From assembly GCA_035650255.1 (NCBI GenBank), contig DASRIA010000057.1, forward strand, positions 1 through 64,000: 64,000 nucleotides of DNA, in the 5' to 3' direction. Numbering within the stretch: position 1 is the first letter of the stretch; each line of letters begins with the position of its first letter. The position numbers were made by a program, and so were the translations under genes. The notes under the pieces were generated by a model. It was given only the letters and a program-made list of their open reading frames with translations. It did not search any database and had not been told where the DNA came from. This stretch comes from DASRIA01 sp035650255. GTDB taxonomy: Bacteria > Actinomycetota > Thermoleophilia > Solirubrobacterales > JBBDJG01. Shown here one piece after another: positions 43,437-51,152 of this stretch.

Positions 43437-44651
43437 ATGGCGGACACGCAGAAACCGCACATCGTGATCGCCGGCGGCGGCGTCGCCGCCATCGAGGCGC
43501 TCCTGGCCCTGCGCGACCTCGCCGGCGAACGTCTCTCGATCGAGCTGGTCGCGCCGGAGGCCGAGTTCTCCTACCGCCCGCTGTCCGTGTCCGCCGCGTT
43601 CGACATCGGTGATGCCCCGCGGTTCGACCTGGCCACGATCGCCGCCGACCTCCGCGCGTCGCACCGCGTGGGCGCGATCGTCGCGATCCAGCCGGACCGC
43701 CGCATGGCATGGACAGAATCCGGCGAAGAGGTTCCATACGACGTGCTCGTGCTGGCGACCGGCGCGAAGTCCGAGGAGGCCGTCCCCGGCGCGCTGACCT
43801 TCCGCGGAAACGAAGACCTGCACGACTTCAAGCAGCTGATTGAAGATCTCGAGCGGGGTCGGGTCGAGACGGTCGCCTTTGCGGTCCCCTCCGGCACGAC
43901 ATGGTCCCTGCCCGCCTACGAGCTTGCGTTGATGACCGCGGCACGGCTGCGCGCCGAGGGCAACAACGCGGCAGTGAAGTTCGTGACGCCCGAGGCGACC
44001 CCCCTGGCGCTGTTCGGGCGCGCGGCCAGCGACGCGGTCGCCGCGCTGATGAAGTCCCGGGGCATCGAGACCCTCGCGTCCGTGCACCCGGTCGAGTTCG
44101 CCGGCCGGGCTCTCACGACCGTGCCCCGGGGCAGCATCGAAGCCGACCGCGTGGTCGCCCTGCCGCGGCTCACGGGGCGCCCGATCGAAGGCGTGCCCAG
44201 AGACGGGAGCGGCTTCATCGAGGTCGGCCCGCTGGGTGAGGTCCAAGGAATCCCGGACGTCTACGCCGCCGGTGACGGAACCGCCGGGTCCATCAAGCAG
44301 GGCGGCGTCGCGACCCAGCAGGCGGACACCGTCGCCGCCGCGATCGCGGCGCGATTCGGCGCCCCGGTTCAGCCGGCTCCGTTCCGGCCGGTGCTGCGCG
44401 GAACGCTGCTGACCGGCGACGGCGCCCAGTACCTGCGCAACGAGGTCAGCGGAGGACGAGGCGAGCGATCGGAGATCAGCGCCCAGATCCTGTGGTGGCC
44501 GAAGGGCAAGATCGCCGGGCGCCACATCTCGGACTACCTTGCGCGCCGGGCCCACCCGGTCGAGCCGGACCAGCCGCTTCCCGCAGACGCGATTCCCGTG
44601 GACGTCGAACTCCCCTCCGATCGCACCGGGGCGGACGTCCGCGTGGCGTGA
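43437..44651 (+). CDS. SQR-like FAD/NAD(P)-binding oxidoreductase, copy 1
   Basis: A 404-residue flavoprotein of the sulfide:quinone reductase/NDH-2 superfamily. FAD-binding GGGVAAIEALLAL lies near the N-terminus, with LVLATGAKS and VYAAGDGTA further on. It contains no cysteine at all, so it cannot use the redox cysteine pair of true SQR. The C-terminus (~375-404) is a short polar tail. The product stops within the start of its tandem paralogue (GTGA overlap). Possible roles are as a quinone reductase or an NAD(P)H-dependent flavoprotein. The electron acceptor is unknown. Confidence 0.75.
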   Translation: MADTQKPHIVIAGGGVAAIEALLALRDLAGERLSIELVAPEAEFSYRPLSVSAAFDIGDAPRFDLATIAADLRASHRVGAIVAIQPDRRMAWTESGEEVPYDVLVLATGAKSEEAVPGALTFRGNEDLHDFKQLIEDLERGRVETVAFAVPSGTTWSLPAYELALMTAARLRAEGNNAAVKFVTPEATPLALFGRAASDAVAALMKSRGIETLASVHPVEFAGRALTTVPRGSIEADRVVALPRLTGRPIEGVPRDGSGFIEVGPLGEVQGIPDVYAAGDGTAGSIKQGGVATQQADTVAAAIAARFGAPVQPAPFRPVLRGTLLTGDGAQYLRNEVSGGRGERSEISAQILWWPKGKIAGRHISDYLARRAHPVEPDQPLPADAIPVDVELPSDRTGADVRVA

Positions 44652-45772
44652 GCCCGGCGGGCGCCGGCGACCACCGCGTCACCATCGCCGGCGGCGGCAT
44701 CGCCGCGCTCGAGGCCGTCCTCGCACTGCGCGCCGTGGCCGGTGACGTGGCCATCGAGCTGCTGTCGCCGGCGGCCCGGTCCGACTACCAGCCGCTTGCG
44801 GTGCTGGAGCCGTTTGCGTTCGGCGAGATGCCCGTCCTCGACCTGCGCCGCTTCGCGGCAGAGCAGCGCGCATCGCTGCGCCGCGACACGCTGGTGGCCG
44901 TCGAGGCGGGCGCGCGCGAGATCGTGACCGGCCGCGGCGAGCGGTGCCCCTACGACGTCCTGGTCGTGGCGACCGGGGCCAGCACGGTGGAAGCGGTGCC
45001 CGGGGCGCACACGTTCCACGGGCACGTCGACCGGCGCGAGGCCGGCCTGCTCGTCGAGGAGTACGCGGAAGGAAGCCTGAAGCGGCTGGCGTTTGCCGTG
45101 CCGGCGGGTGAGGCCTGGGCGCTGCCGGCCTACGAGCTTGCCCTCATGACCCGCACGATGCTGTCGGACCGGGGCGTGACGGATGTCGACCTGGCCGTCG
45201 TGACGCCGGAGGAGCGCCCACTCGAGCTGTTCGGCCCCACGGTCAGCCGCGCGATCGGGAAGCTGCTCGCCGACGCGAGCGTGGACGTGTACGCGGGTGC
45301 TGCTCCCGACCGTTTCGAGGATGGGGCACTGCACCTGGCCGGCGGTACGCAGGTGGAGGCCGACCGGGTGGTCGCGCTGCCGCGCCTGGTCGGGCGGCGG
45401 TTCGCAGGGCTACCGGCCGACGAGCGCGGCTTCGTTCCCACCGACGAACACGGGCGAGTCGACGGACACCCCGACGTCTACGCGGCCGGGGACGCCGCAG
45501 CCTTCCCCGTGAAGCAGGGTGGCCTGGCGGCGCAACAGGCCGACACCGTGGCGGCGGCAATCGCAGCGCGGTTCGGCGCAGGCCCCGAGCCACCGCCCTT
45601 CCGGCCTGCCCTGCACGGTCTCCTGATGACCGGCAAGGTCGCATTCCACCTGGAGCCCGAGGACGGGGAGCACCCCGGCCTCCACCCCGCGCCCTGGTCC
45701 CCGCCGGAGAAGGTGTTCGGGCGCTACCTGCTGCCTTATTTGACCGGCGGGAAGACCCTCCCGCTTGCCTAG
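44648..45772 (+). CDS. SQR-like FAD/NAD(P)-binding oxidoreductase, copy 2
   Basis: A 374-residue paralogue of the preceding gene, alike along its whole length (GGGIAALEAVLAL, LVVATGAST, PAYELALMT, VYAAGDAAAFPVKQGGLAAQQADT). Only one cysteine is visible, so SQR chemistry is again unlikely. It starts GTG at 44648 inside the previous stop. Tandem duplication followed by divergence is the simplest explanation. A short GCCGGA/TCCGGC hairpin at 45794-45811 follows the stop. Confidence 0.75.
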   Translation: MSPAGAGDHRVTIAGGGIAALEAVLALRAVAGDVAIELLSPAARSDYQPLAVLEPFAFGEMPVLDLRRFAAEQRASLRRDTLVAVEAGAREIVTGRGERCPYDVLVVATGASTVEAVPGAHTFHGHVDRREAGLLVEEYAEGSLKRLAFAVPAGEAWALPAYELALMTRTMLSDRGVTDVDLAVVTPEERPLELFGPTVSRAIGKLLADASVDVYAGAAPDRFEDGALHLAGGTQVEADRVVALPRLVGRRFAGLPADERGFVPTDEHGRVDGHPDVYAAGDAAAFPVKQGGLAAQQADTVAAAIAARFGAGPEPPPFRPALHGLLMTGKVAFHLEPEDGEHPGLHPAPWSPPEKVFGRYLLPYLTGGKTLPLA

Positions 45773-45775
45773 CAG

Positions 45776-45877
45776 CTAGACTCGCTGCATCAGGCCGGAC
45801 ATTTCTCCGGCAACGTAGTGCAGGTAGGCGCAGTCGCTGTCAGTGAGCATCCTCCGCGTACGCCGGCACATATCCAT
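45776..45877 (-). CDS. Possible 33-residue small protein
   Basis: A minus-strand frame from ATG 45877 (or ATG 45850) to 45776 between the flavoprotein and cold-shock genes. It reads LTDSDCAYLHYVAGEMSGLM, which looks amphipathic and protein-like. However, no good Shine-Dalgarno precedes either start, and the region also holds a weak terminator hairpin. The longer open frame to 46285 is a shadow. Treat as tentative. Confidence 0.2.
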   Translation of the reverse strand: MDMCRRTRRMLTDSDCAYLHYVAGEMSGLMQRV

Positions 45878-45886
45878 GGAGGCAAT

Positions 45887-46090
45887 ATGCCCACTGGAAC
45901 AGTGAAGTGGTTCAACGCCGACAAGGGCTTCGGTTTCATTACGCCCGAGGACGGCAGCAAGGACCTGTTCGTGCATCACAGCGGTATCGACGAAGAGGGT
46001 TACCGGTCGCTCGACGAGGGACAGAAGGTGACCTACGAGTCGACCGCGGGCGACAAGGGCCCGAAGGCCGTTTCCGTCCGGCGCGCGTAA
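45887..46090 (+). CDS. csp: Cold-shock protein (CspA family)
   Basis: A 67-residue single OB-fold RNA chaperone. RNP1 reads KGFGFITPEDG and RNP2 reads LFVHHSGI, both complete. It binds single-stranded RNA and DNA and melts mRNA structure. ATG 45887 follows TGGAGG 5 nt upstream. A strong hairpin terminates the transcript just after the stop. The 5' leader (45773-45886) may hold cold-responsive structure, but I could not define it. Confidence 0.93.
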   Translation: MPTGTVKWFNADKGFGFITPEDGSKDLFVHHSGIDEEGYRSLDEGQKVTYESTAGDKGPKAVSVRRA

Positions 46091-46101
46091 CGTTCCGTAA
46101 C

Positions 46102-46128
46102 CGAAGGCCCGCCACGTGCGGGCCTTCG
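46102..46128 (+). terminator. Terminator hairpin after csp
   Basis: An 11-bp perfect stem (CGAAGGCCCGC at 46102-46112, GCGGGCCTTCG at 46118-46128) with loop CACGT, 11 nt after the cold-shock stop. A short T-containing run follows. Confidence 0.75.
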
Positions 46129-46136
46129 TAGTTCTC

Positions 46137-46349
46137 ATGCTTTTCCGCCGTTCGACAAAGGTCGACGATCGGGTGCCCGCCCTCGAGGCGCGCATCGCGC
46201 ACCTCGAGGCCATGATCGAGGGGCTGCAGGACTCGGTCCACCGCGATTCCCTCCGCACCGACGCGCGCCTGGAGGAGATCCGCAAGCAGCTCTCCCCCGA
46301 GGAACTCAGTCGCGCACTCGACGCAGAGCAGCGCAGGCGCGGTACGTGA
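46137..46349 (+). CDS. Small coiled-coil hypothetical protein
   Basis: A 70-residue protein that I cannot name. After a basic start, residues ~10-50 form a strong coiled coil (LEARIAHLEAMIEGLQDSV), and the tail ends in charged SPEELSRALDAEQRRR. ATG 46137 is 8 nt after the csp terminator; GTG 46116 would start inside the hairpin and is less likely. No clear Shine-Dalgarno is visible. It could be a small scaffold or regulator. Confidence 0.5.
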   Translation: MLFRRSTKVDDRVPALEARIAHLEAMIEGLQDSVHRDSLRTDARLEEIRKQLSPEELSRALDAEQRRRGT

Positions 46350-46478
46350 CTCAGGACTTACGGCGAGCATGCCGAGGAACGTGGTAGCGTGGAATTTGCA
46401 CGTTTCGAGTCGCCCGAGGGGTCTGTCTCTCTTTCCTTCCGCGCGTAGCTCCATTTAGAGAGGCGGAAAGGAAGTCTC

Positions 46479-46793
46479 ATGGCGAGCAAGCGTCCTGCCG
46501 CTGGTGACGGCAAAGAACGCGTTCGCGCGGTTCAGAAGCTGCGGCAGGTGGTTGCCGAGCGCAGCCGCCAGCGAGAGGCCCCGACCGGCGACGCCCCCAA
46601 GAAAGGGAAGCCGGCGGGCAGCGGAAACGGCATCGTGGAGAAGAAGCTGAAGCGCAACGAGGACTGGGTCAAGCGGGACGGCGGCTCGGTTCCGACCAAG
46701 GGTGCGATGGCCGCCGAGCGCGCCTCCGCCGGCCTCGGAACCAGCGACGACGACAGCGGGCTGTTCAGCGCCTCGCCTCCTCTGAACATCTAG
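46479..46793 (+). CDS. Basic, disordered hypothetical protein
   Basis: A 104-residue hydrophilic protein rich in Lys, Arg, Gly and Ala, with no hydrophobic core. ATG 46479 has AAAGGAAG about 5 nt upstream. Residues 10-60 are strongly basic (ERVRAVQKLRQVVAERSRQR and KKLKRNEDWVKRDGG), then a Ser/Asp tail. It might bind nucleic acid, but no known motif is present. The last 4 bp overlap the convergent methyltransferase gene. Confidence 0.6.
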   Translation: MASKRPAAGDGKERVRAVQKLRQVVAERSRQREAPTGDAPKKGKPAGSGNGIVEKKLKRNEDWVKRDGGSVPTKGAMAAERASAGLGTSDDDSGLFSASPPLNI

Positions 46794-47485
46794 CCCGCAG
46801 CTGGTCCTGTCACGCCCGCGGCTTGCGCGGCGGCGCCCTCGTGACAGATCAGGAGCCAGCGCTGGTTCTTGTTCGGATGCCGCCAGTCGAGCGGCGCGAG
46901 GTCGAGCCCGGCGTCCGCCGCCATCGACCTCATGTACTCCGGCTGGTAGGTCGTGCCGCCGGGATACACCCATTCGTCGCCCACGTGGTTCTGCGGGCCG
47001 GGAAAGTACGTGGCGGCCATCTTGCCGCCCTCCTTCAGCACGCGCTTCGCCTCGGTGAGGCACGTGCGGATCTGGCGCTCGGCGGCGTGGGTGAAGATCG
47101 ACTGCGCGAGGATGAAGTCGAAGTCCTGCCCGAGGCTCGAGAGGCGGAAGTCCCCGAGGTGCGAGAACGTGGGCTGCTTGATGCGAATCGCGTCGCGGCC
47201 GAGCTCGTTCTCGATGCCCTCCTCGATCAGCCACGCCTCCGGCTCGATGCCGAAGTAGCGGCCGGGCAGCAGGTACGGGATGAAGAGGCGCCCGCCGCGC
47301 AGGGATCCGCAGCCGACGTCGAGCAGATAGTGGTCCTCCCGCAGTCCCAGCCGCGTGAGCAGGTTGAACTGCATCGCCGCGACGAGGTCGTACTTGAACC
47401 ACGGCCCGACGTAGCTGCGGTACGGCGGCGCGTCACCTGCAGCTCCGGCGCCGTACGCGTTCGGCTCGGCCATGCCGCGGAGCAT
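46790..47485 (-). CDS. Class I SAM-dependent methyltransferase
   Basis: A 231-residue methyltransferase. Motif I is LLDVGCGSLRGG (~54-65), the acidic strand-2 residue is in FGIEPE, and motif IV-like FDFILAQSIFTH follows. The C-terminal half (~150-215) is aromatic-rich (HVGDEWVYPGG, TYQPEYM). The substrate is unknown. ATG 47485 or ATG 47473 may start it; neither has a strong Shine-Dalgarno. It lies 19 nt downstream of the MBL-fold gene on the same strand, so it could belong to that operon's transcript. Its more typical G+C-rich codons suggest it is a native neighbour. Confidence 0.8.
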   Translation of the reverse strand: MLRGMAEPNAYGAGAAGDAPPYRSYVGPWFKYDLVAAMQFNLLTRLGLREDHYLLDVGCGSLRGGRLFIPYLLPGRYFGIEPEAWLIEEGIENELGRDAIRIKQPTFSHLGDFRLSSLGQDFDFILAQSIFTHAAERQIRTCLTEAKRVLKEGGKMAATYFPGPQNHVGDEWVYPGGTTYQPEYMRSMAADAGLDLAPLDWRHPNKNQRWLLICHEGAAAQAAGVTGPAAG

Positions 47486-47504
47486 TGCAAATCGCCGGCG
47501 TGCA

Positions 47505-48569
47505 TCACTGAAGGCGAACGACGAGGCCGGACTCGTGCGAACCGTCTCGCGACTTGCGAGGAAGCCTCACCGTGTAGTCGTCGCCGGCGTTCTCGATGAG
47601 ATCTGCAACATGTCGGGTCACGTAATTGAGGTGGAAGATCGGCCGACGCTGAGTGCTGATCACGCGCGCCAAGGCTTCCGGGTCCGGGTGCCCGAATTTT
47701 GCGCCGTTCGTCGAGACTAGCCAGTTCCGCGACCTGACCCGCTCGAGCAGGCCCGGACTGAGGTTCGCCTTGGAGCCATGATGGGAGAGCTTTACGGCGG
47801 CGAACTGATGTGGGCCGGCGCCGAGCCGATCGAGGCTCTTTTCGAGCACTTCGCTGTGTGCATCCGCACCGCAGAGCAGCCGCTTGCCCCCGTATTCCGC
47901 TATGAAGGCGATGCTGCTGCCATTGGCCTCCGCACGATCGCGCCGGTATGGCATCGACGCCATCACGTCGACGTTCCAGCCGAGGATGTCGGTGCGCTGC
48001 TGTGCGCGCGGTACCTCCGCCCCGTGGCCGGGCAGTAGCCCGGCCTTCTTGCATTCGCGCTCCCACTTCGGCGCCAGCTTCCGGAGTCCCTCGTTCGTGG
48101 GCGACAGAATGGTGACTTCGAGACCGCCTTCGAGTGTCACGGTCGGGAGCGGTCCATCATCCGGGATGACGGCCGGCCCGCTGCGAAAGGCCTTGTTCCA
48201 GCGGCGCGGCTCCTCCTCCATGATCCGCGTCAGCCGCTCGCCGTCGGGCGCACCAAGCGTGTCGGGCGCAGGGAGGTGCTTGAAGGCGTTGAACCAGACG
48301 TCCCGGAAGAACCGCAGGCGCCGGGGATCGGACAGCAGGGACACGACACCCTGGATGTGATCGGCGTCGATATGGCTCATCGCCAAGAGCTCGAGCCGGT
48401 TCGTCCTACCCGGGAGCGCGGCGATGCGCTGTTCGAGCTCCGGCACCAGCGTGGCGATCGTCTCGCTCGGTCCAGCGTCGATCAGGACGTGATGCGGGTC
48501 GGAGGTGCTGCCATAGGTGAGCCATAGGCAGTCGCCGCGTTGGGCGGGAAGCATCTCGACGTTGAACAT
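47505..48569 (-). CDS. Metallo-beta-lactamase-fold hydrolase (ComEC-like)
   Basis: A 354-residue soluble MBL-fold protein. The metal site is SHIDADHIQG (His66, Asp68, Asp70, His71), with later candidates in LLCGADAHSE and LSHHGSKANL. The order LIDAG, H-x-D-x-DH and SHHGS matches the nuclease-like MBL domain of ComEC/Rec2. There is no membrane segment. It starts 3 nt after the CHAT gene stop and is the last gene of a three-gene operon with CHAT and patatin genes. Local G+C is lower than around it (32 of 60 at 47581-47640). It may be an effector nuclease or hydrolase, or a second-messenger-processing enzyme. Neither is proven. Confidence 0.82.
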   Translation of the reverse strand: MFNVEMLPAQRGDCLWLTYGSTSDPHHVLIDAGPSETIATLVPELEQRIAALPGRTNRLELLAMSHIDADHIQGVVSLLSDPRRLRFFRDVWFNAFKHLPAPDTLGAPDGERLTRIMEEEPRRWNKAFRSGPAVIPDDGPLPTVTLEGGLEVTILSPTNEGLRKLAPKWERECKKAGLLPGHGAEVPRAQQRTDILGWNVDVMASMPYRRDRAEANGSSIAFIAEYGGKRLLCGADAHSEVLEKSLDRLGAGPHQFAAVKLSHHGSKANLSPGLLERVRSRNWLVSTNGAKFGHPDPEALARVISTQRRPIFHLNYVTRHVADLIENAGDDYTVRLPRKSRDGSHESGLVVRLQ

Positions 48570-48572
48570 CGT

Positions 48573-51152
48573 TCAAATCCTCCAGTCTGCGTCGCCAAAA
48601 GCCGAGATCGAGAGAGCTGCGATCAGGCCGTCGTGCACGGCGTCGCGCCTGAACGCCGCAAGGGCGTCGCTGAGCAACTCCGTATTCCGGCTCGGAGAGA
48701 TGAGTTGGCCGGCAAGCCTTCGCGCCAACTCGCTGGCGTGAAAGTTGAGCAGGTCGGTAGAGCTGTGGAAAACAGCGGCGGCACCCTTGATCATGAAGCG
48801 CGAGGCAAACCCGGCGGGATCGGTGGCCCTGCCGGTCGTGCGGCAGCCGAACAGAACGACCACGGGCTGCACGCCCTTTCGATCCCCGGTCACGAGTGTT
48901 CGCTCGATGCGATCGCGAGTCAGCTTGTCGTTCGCGATCTCCAGCGCCGTGTCGTTCCAGTCGGTGTGCGGCACCAGGACGAGCAACTCTGTGTCGGCAG
49001 CCTTGACGGCCGCCTCCCATTCATCCCAGCTCATGACGACGGTCGCGCCGGGGCCGAGGGCGGCAAGCGTCTTGCTCCGGTCCGCCGGCTTCACCCGCTG
49101 GCTCGCGCCAAGCAACGTGCGGGTCAGCTTGAGGGGTTCCCGGCGTGAATGCTCCCCCACTGCGAGCAGTAGGTGCTGCTGTTGAAGCTCGCGGTCCAGC
49201 GCCGGGTCGAAGTGGTGGCGCTCGATCGTCTTCGAGAGTCCCCAGAATGCGTTCGGACAAACGACGCTCCTGTCGGTGACGGGCGTGCACTCGCCGCTGC
49301 AGGTCGTGGGGTCGCTCAGGTAGCGCTCGCAGATCCGCGCATCGTCGTCCGGCGAGTAGCGCGCATAGAGGATTTCGATCGGCAGGAACCATCCGCCGCT
49401 CGCGGTCACAAGCTGGATGCGGGACGCGCCCGCCACGGAACCGAGTTGCCGTTCCAACTCGCTGAACAGGTCACGGCCCCGCTTCGCCAGCGAGACGAGA
49501 AGCTCGCGGGCTCTCGCGGAGCGCAGGCCCTGACGCTGGGATCGCAGGCGGACCGCGCGGGCCAGGTCCTCGGCGATCCGCTCGGTGATCGGAGGAAGCG
49601 AAGCCATCGAATTCACGAACGTATGACCGTCCGAGTGGCGGATCAGCTTTGCTAATCCGTTCGTGTGGTTGGCCACGAGCGACACGTCGAAAGCGAGCCG
49701 CTCGTCGAGAGCGGTAAGCGTCGGAACCAGGGCCGCAACCTGATGCAACCGCGCGGACTCGCCGGGCCGACCGCTCAGCACTGCCGTCTGGAGCGCCCGG
49801 TTCCGGAACAGGACGACGATCCGCGCGGCCCACTCGCGATCGGAACCCGAGTCGGGAATCTCGAACACGAATTCGGCTTCCTGCGACCGGCCGATCCGGG
49901 GCAGTTCGATCTCGTCCTGCTGCGCCGGAGACTCGTCTGCGAGGGGCACGAACAGGACCGTGAGGCGGAACTTCTCAGCCTGCTCTTCCTCCCACGGTAG
50001 CCGGCCTTCATCGATCGGTGCGCCCGAACGCAGAGCGTCGGGCTCATCCGGGCCGACGAACACGAAAACCGGGTTGCGTCCCTGCCGCAGGATGTTCTGC
50101 CGGTCGCGACCGACGTACGCTTGGCACCATCGCTCCTCGGGCAAGGCCTCGATCGTCGACTCGGCGCGTCTGACCGCCGCCGCGATGCGGGTTGCCTCCT
50201 GCGACTCTCCCGTGAACGCGCCCGCGGCTGCGGCCTCCAGTTCCGCGCTCGCCGCTGCGACCTCTTCCGAAGGTGCCTGCGGCAGCAGCACGCCGGTTCG
50301 TCTCAGCTCATTGGCCATGCTCCTCGCGGTCTCCGGCAGACTCGCGCGGGTCATCGCATCGTCCTCGGCGAAGAGCAGCAAGTCGCCGCGCGCCGCAGTC
50401 GTCAGGGCGAGGTCGAACGGCTCGCCGTGAGAAGACGCGTAGATCAGGTCGCTCACCATCTGGGGCAGCGGGTGCGGCCCGGCAGCCGCACTGGCGACGG
50501 CAGATGTCGCGGCGCGTGCCGCAGCGTGATGAGCTTCGAGCAGCGGCCATGACTCGAGCTGGTCGCCCAAGGTCAAGATGGCGTTCGTGATGGGCCTGAC
50601 GCGTGAGAGCTCAGAGGCAGCTTCCGAAATGGCGCCGGGAACGATGAGCAGGTCGACCGAGCCCGGCTGGTCCTCCAGCCGTCGGATATCGACGAGCCTG
50701 GCGATCGTGGCATCCTGCTCGATCGAGGATCTCAACTCGTCCGCGGCCACCGAGTCGAAGCCCAACAAACCGATCCGCATCGGCCAGCGCCATGGCCGCC
50801 TGCGCAGCGACCCGCGCGGTCGATCGACGGCGACAAATGCCGACTTCACATCGCGCGCACCGAGCAGTCTGCTGACGATTGCGGCGGGGGAGCCAGGCGC
50901 ACTGACCGCCAGCCGCCACGTTCCCTCGTCGGGAACGAGCCGAATCAGTTCCCGGGGATCCCGTTCGCTGCGGTGACGAAGTTGCGGTTCGGTCAGTTGC
51001 CAGTGCAAGAGCTTCGGGCGCCGACCGACACGCAGATCCGCGCTCGCGGCCGCCAGCTGCTCCGGCGGCACGCCCAAGGCCAGCAGCGTCCTTCCAGCCT
51101 CTTCTTCGTCGAGTCCCCGGAGCCATGCCCTGATCAGCTCTTCGGGCGTCAC
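48573..51152 (-). CDS. CHAT-domain protease
   Basis: An 859-residue protein. Residues 1-60 are a small helical adaptor-like segment. About 125-195 is a Rossmann-like block (MRIGLLGFDSVAADELRSSI, DLLIVPGAI). Residues ~375-480 are a beta-sandwich typical of CHAT proteins, with LPRIG and LFRNRALQTAVL. The C-terminal CHAT peptidase (~590-859) has the catalytic histidine in LLVLVPHTDWND (about His729) and cysteine in VVLFGCRTTG (about Cys770). CHAT proteases are caspase-fold enzymes that cleave partner proteins. The ATG overlaps the patatin stop (4 bp), and the MBL gene starts 3 nt after its stop. It could be activated by infection and cleave or release its neighbours (inference). Confidence 0.85.
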   Translation of the reverse strand: MTPEELIRAWLRGLDEEEAGRTLLALGVPPEQLAAASADLRVGRRPKLLHWQLTEPQLRHRSERDPRELIRLVPDEGTWRLAVSAPGSPAAIVSRLLGARDVKSAFVAVDRPRGSLRRRPWRWPMRIGLLGFDSVAADELRSSIEQDATIARLVDIRRLEDQPGSVDLLIVPGAISEAASELSRVRPITNAILTLGDQLESWPLLEAHHAAARAATSAVASAAAGPHPLPQMVSDLIYASSHGEPFDLALTTAARGDLLLFAEDDAMTRASLPETARSMANELRRTGVLLPQAPSEEVAAASAELEAAAAGAFTGESQEATRIAAAVRRAESTIEALPEERWCQAYVGRDRQNILRQGRNPVFVFVGPDEPDALRSGAPIDEGRLPWEEEQAEKFRLTVLFVPLADESPAQQDEIELPRIGRSQEAEFVFEIPDSGSDREWAARIVVLFRNRALQTAVLSGRPGESARLHQVAALVPTLTALDERLAFDVSLVANHTNGLAKLIRHSDGHTFVNSMASLPPITERIAEDLARAVRLRSQRQGLRSARARELLVSLAKRGRDLFSELERQLGSVAGASRIQLVTASGGWFLPIEILYARYSPDDDARICERYLSDPTTCSGECTPVTDRSVVCPNAFWGLSKTIERHHFDPALDRELQQQHLLLAVGEHSRREPLKLTRTLLGASQRVKPADRSKTLAALGPGATVVMSWDEWEAAVKAADTELLVLVPHTDWNDTALEIANDKLTRDRIERTLVTGDRKGVQPVVVLFGCRTTGRATDPAGFASRFMIKGAAAVFHSSTDLLNFHASELARRLAGQLISPSRNTELLSDALAAFRRDAVHDGLIAALSISAFGDADWRI

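Noticed and set aside
43437..45772. Calling the tandem flavoproteins true sulfide:quinone reductases
   Set aside because: They lack the redox cysteines that the reaction requires.
45878..46285. Extension of the small minus-strand frame across csp
   Set aside because: It is antisense to the complete cold-shock gene and its terminator.
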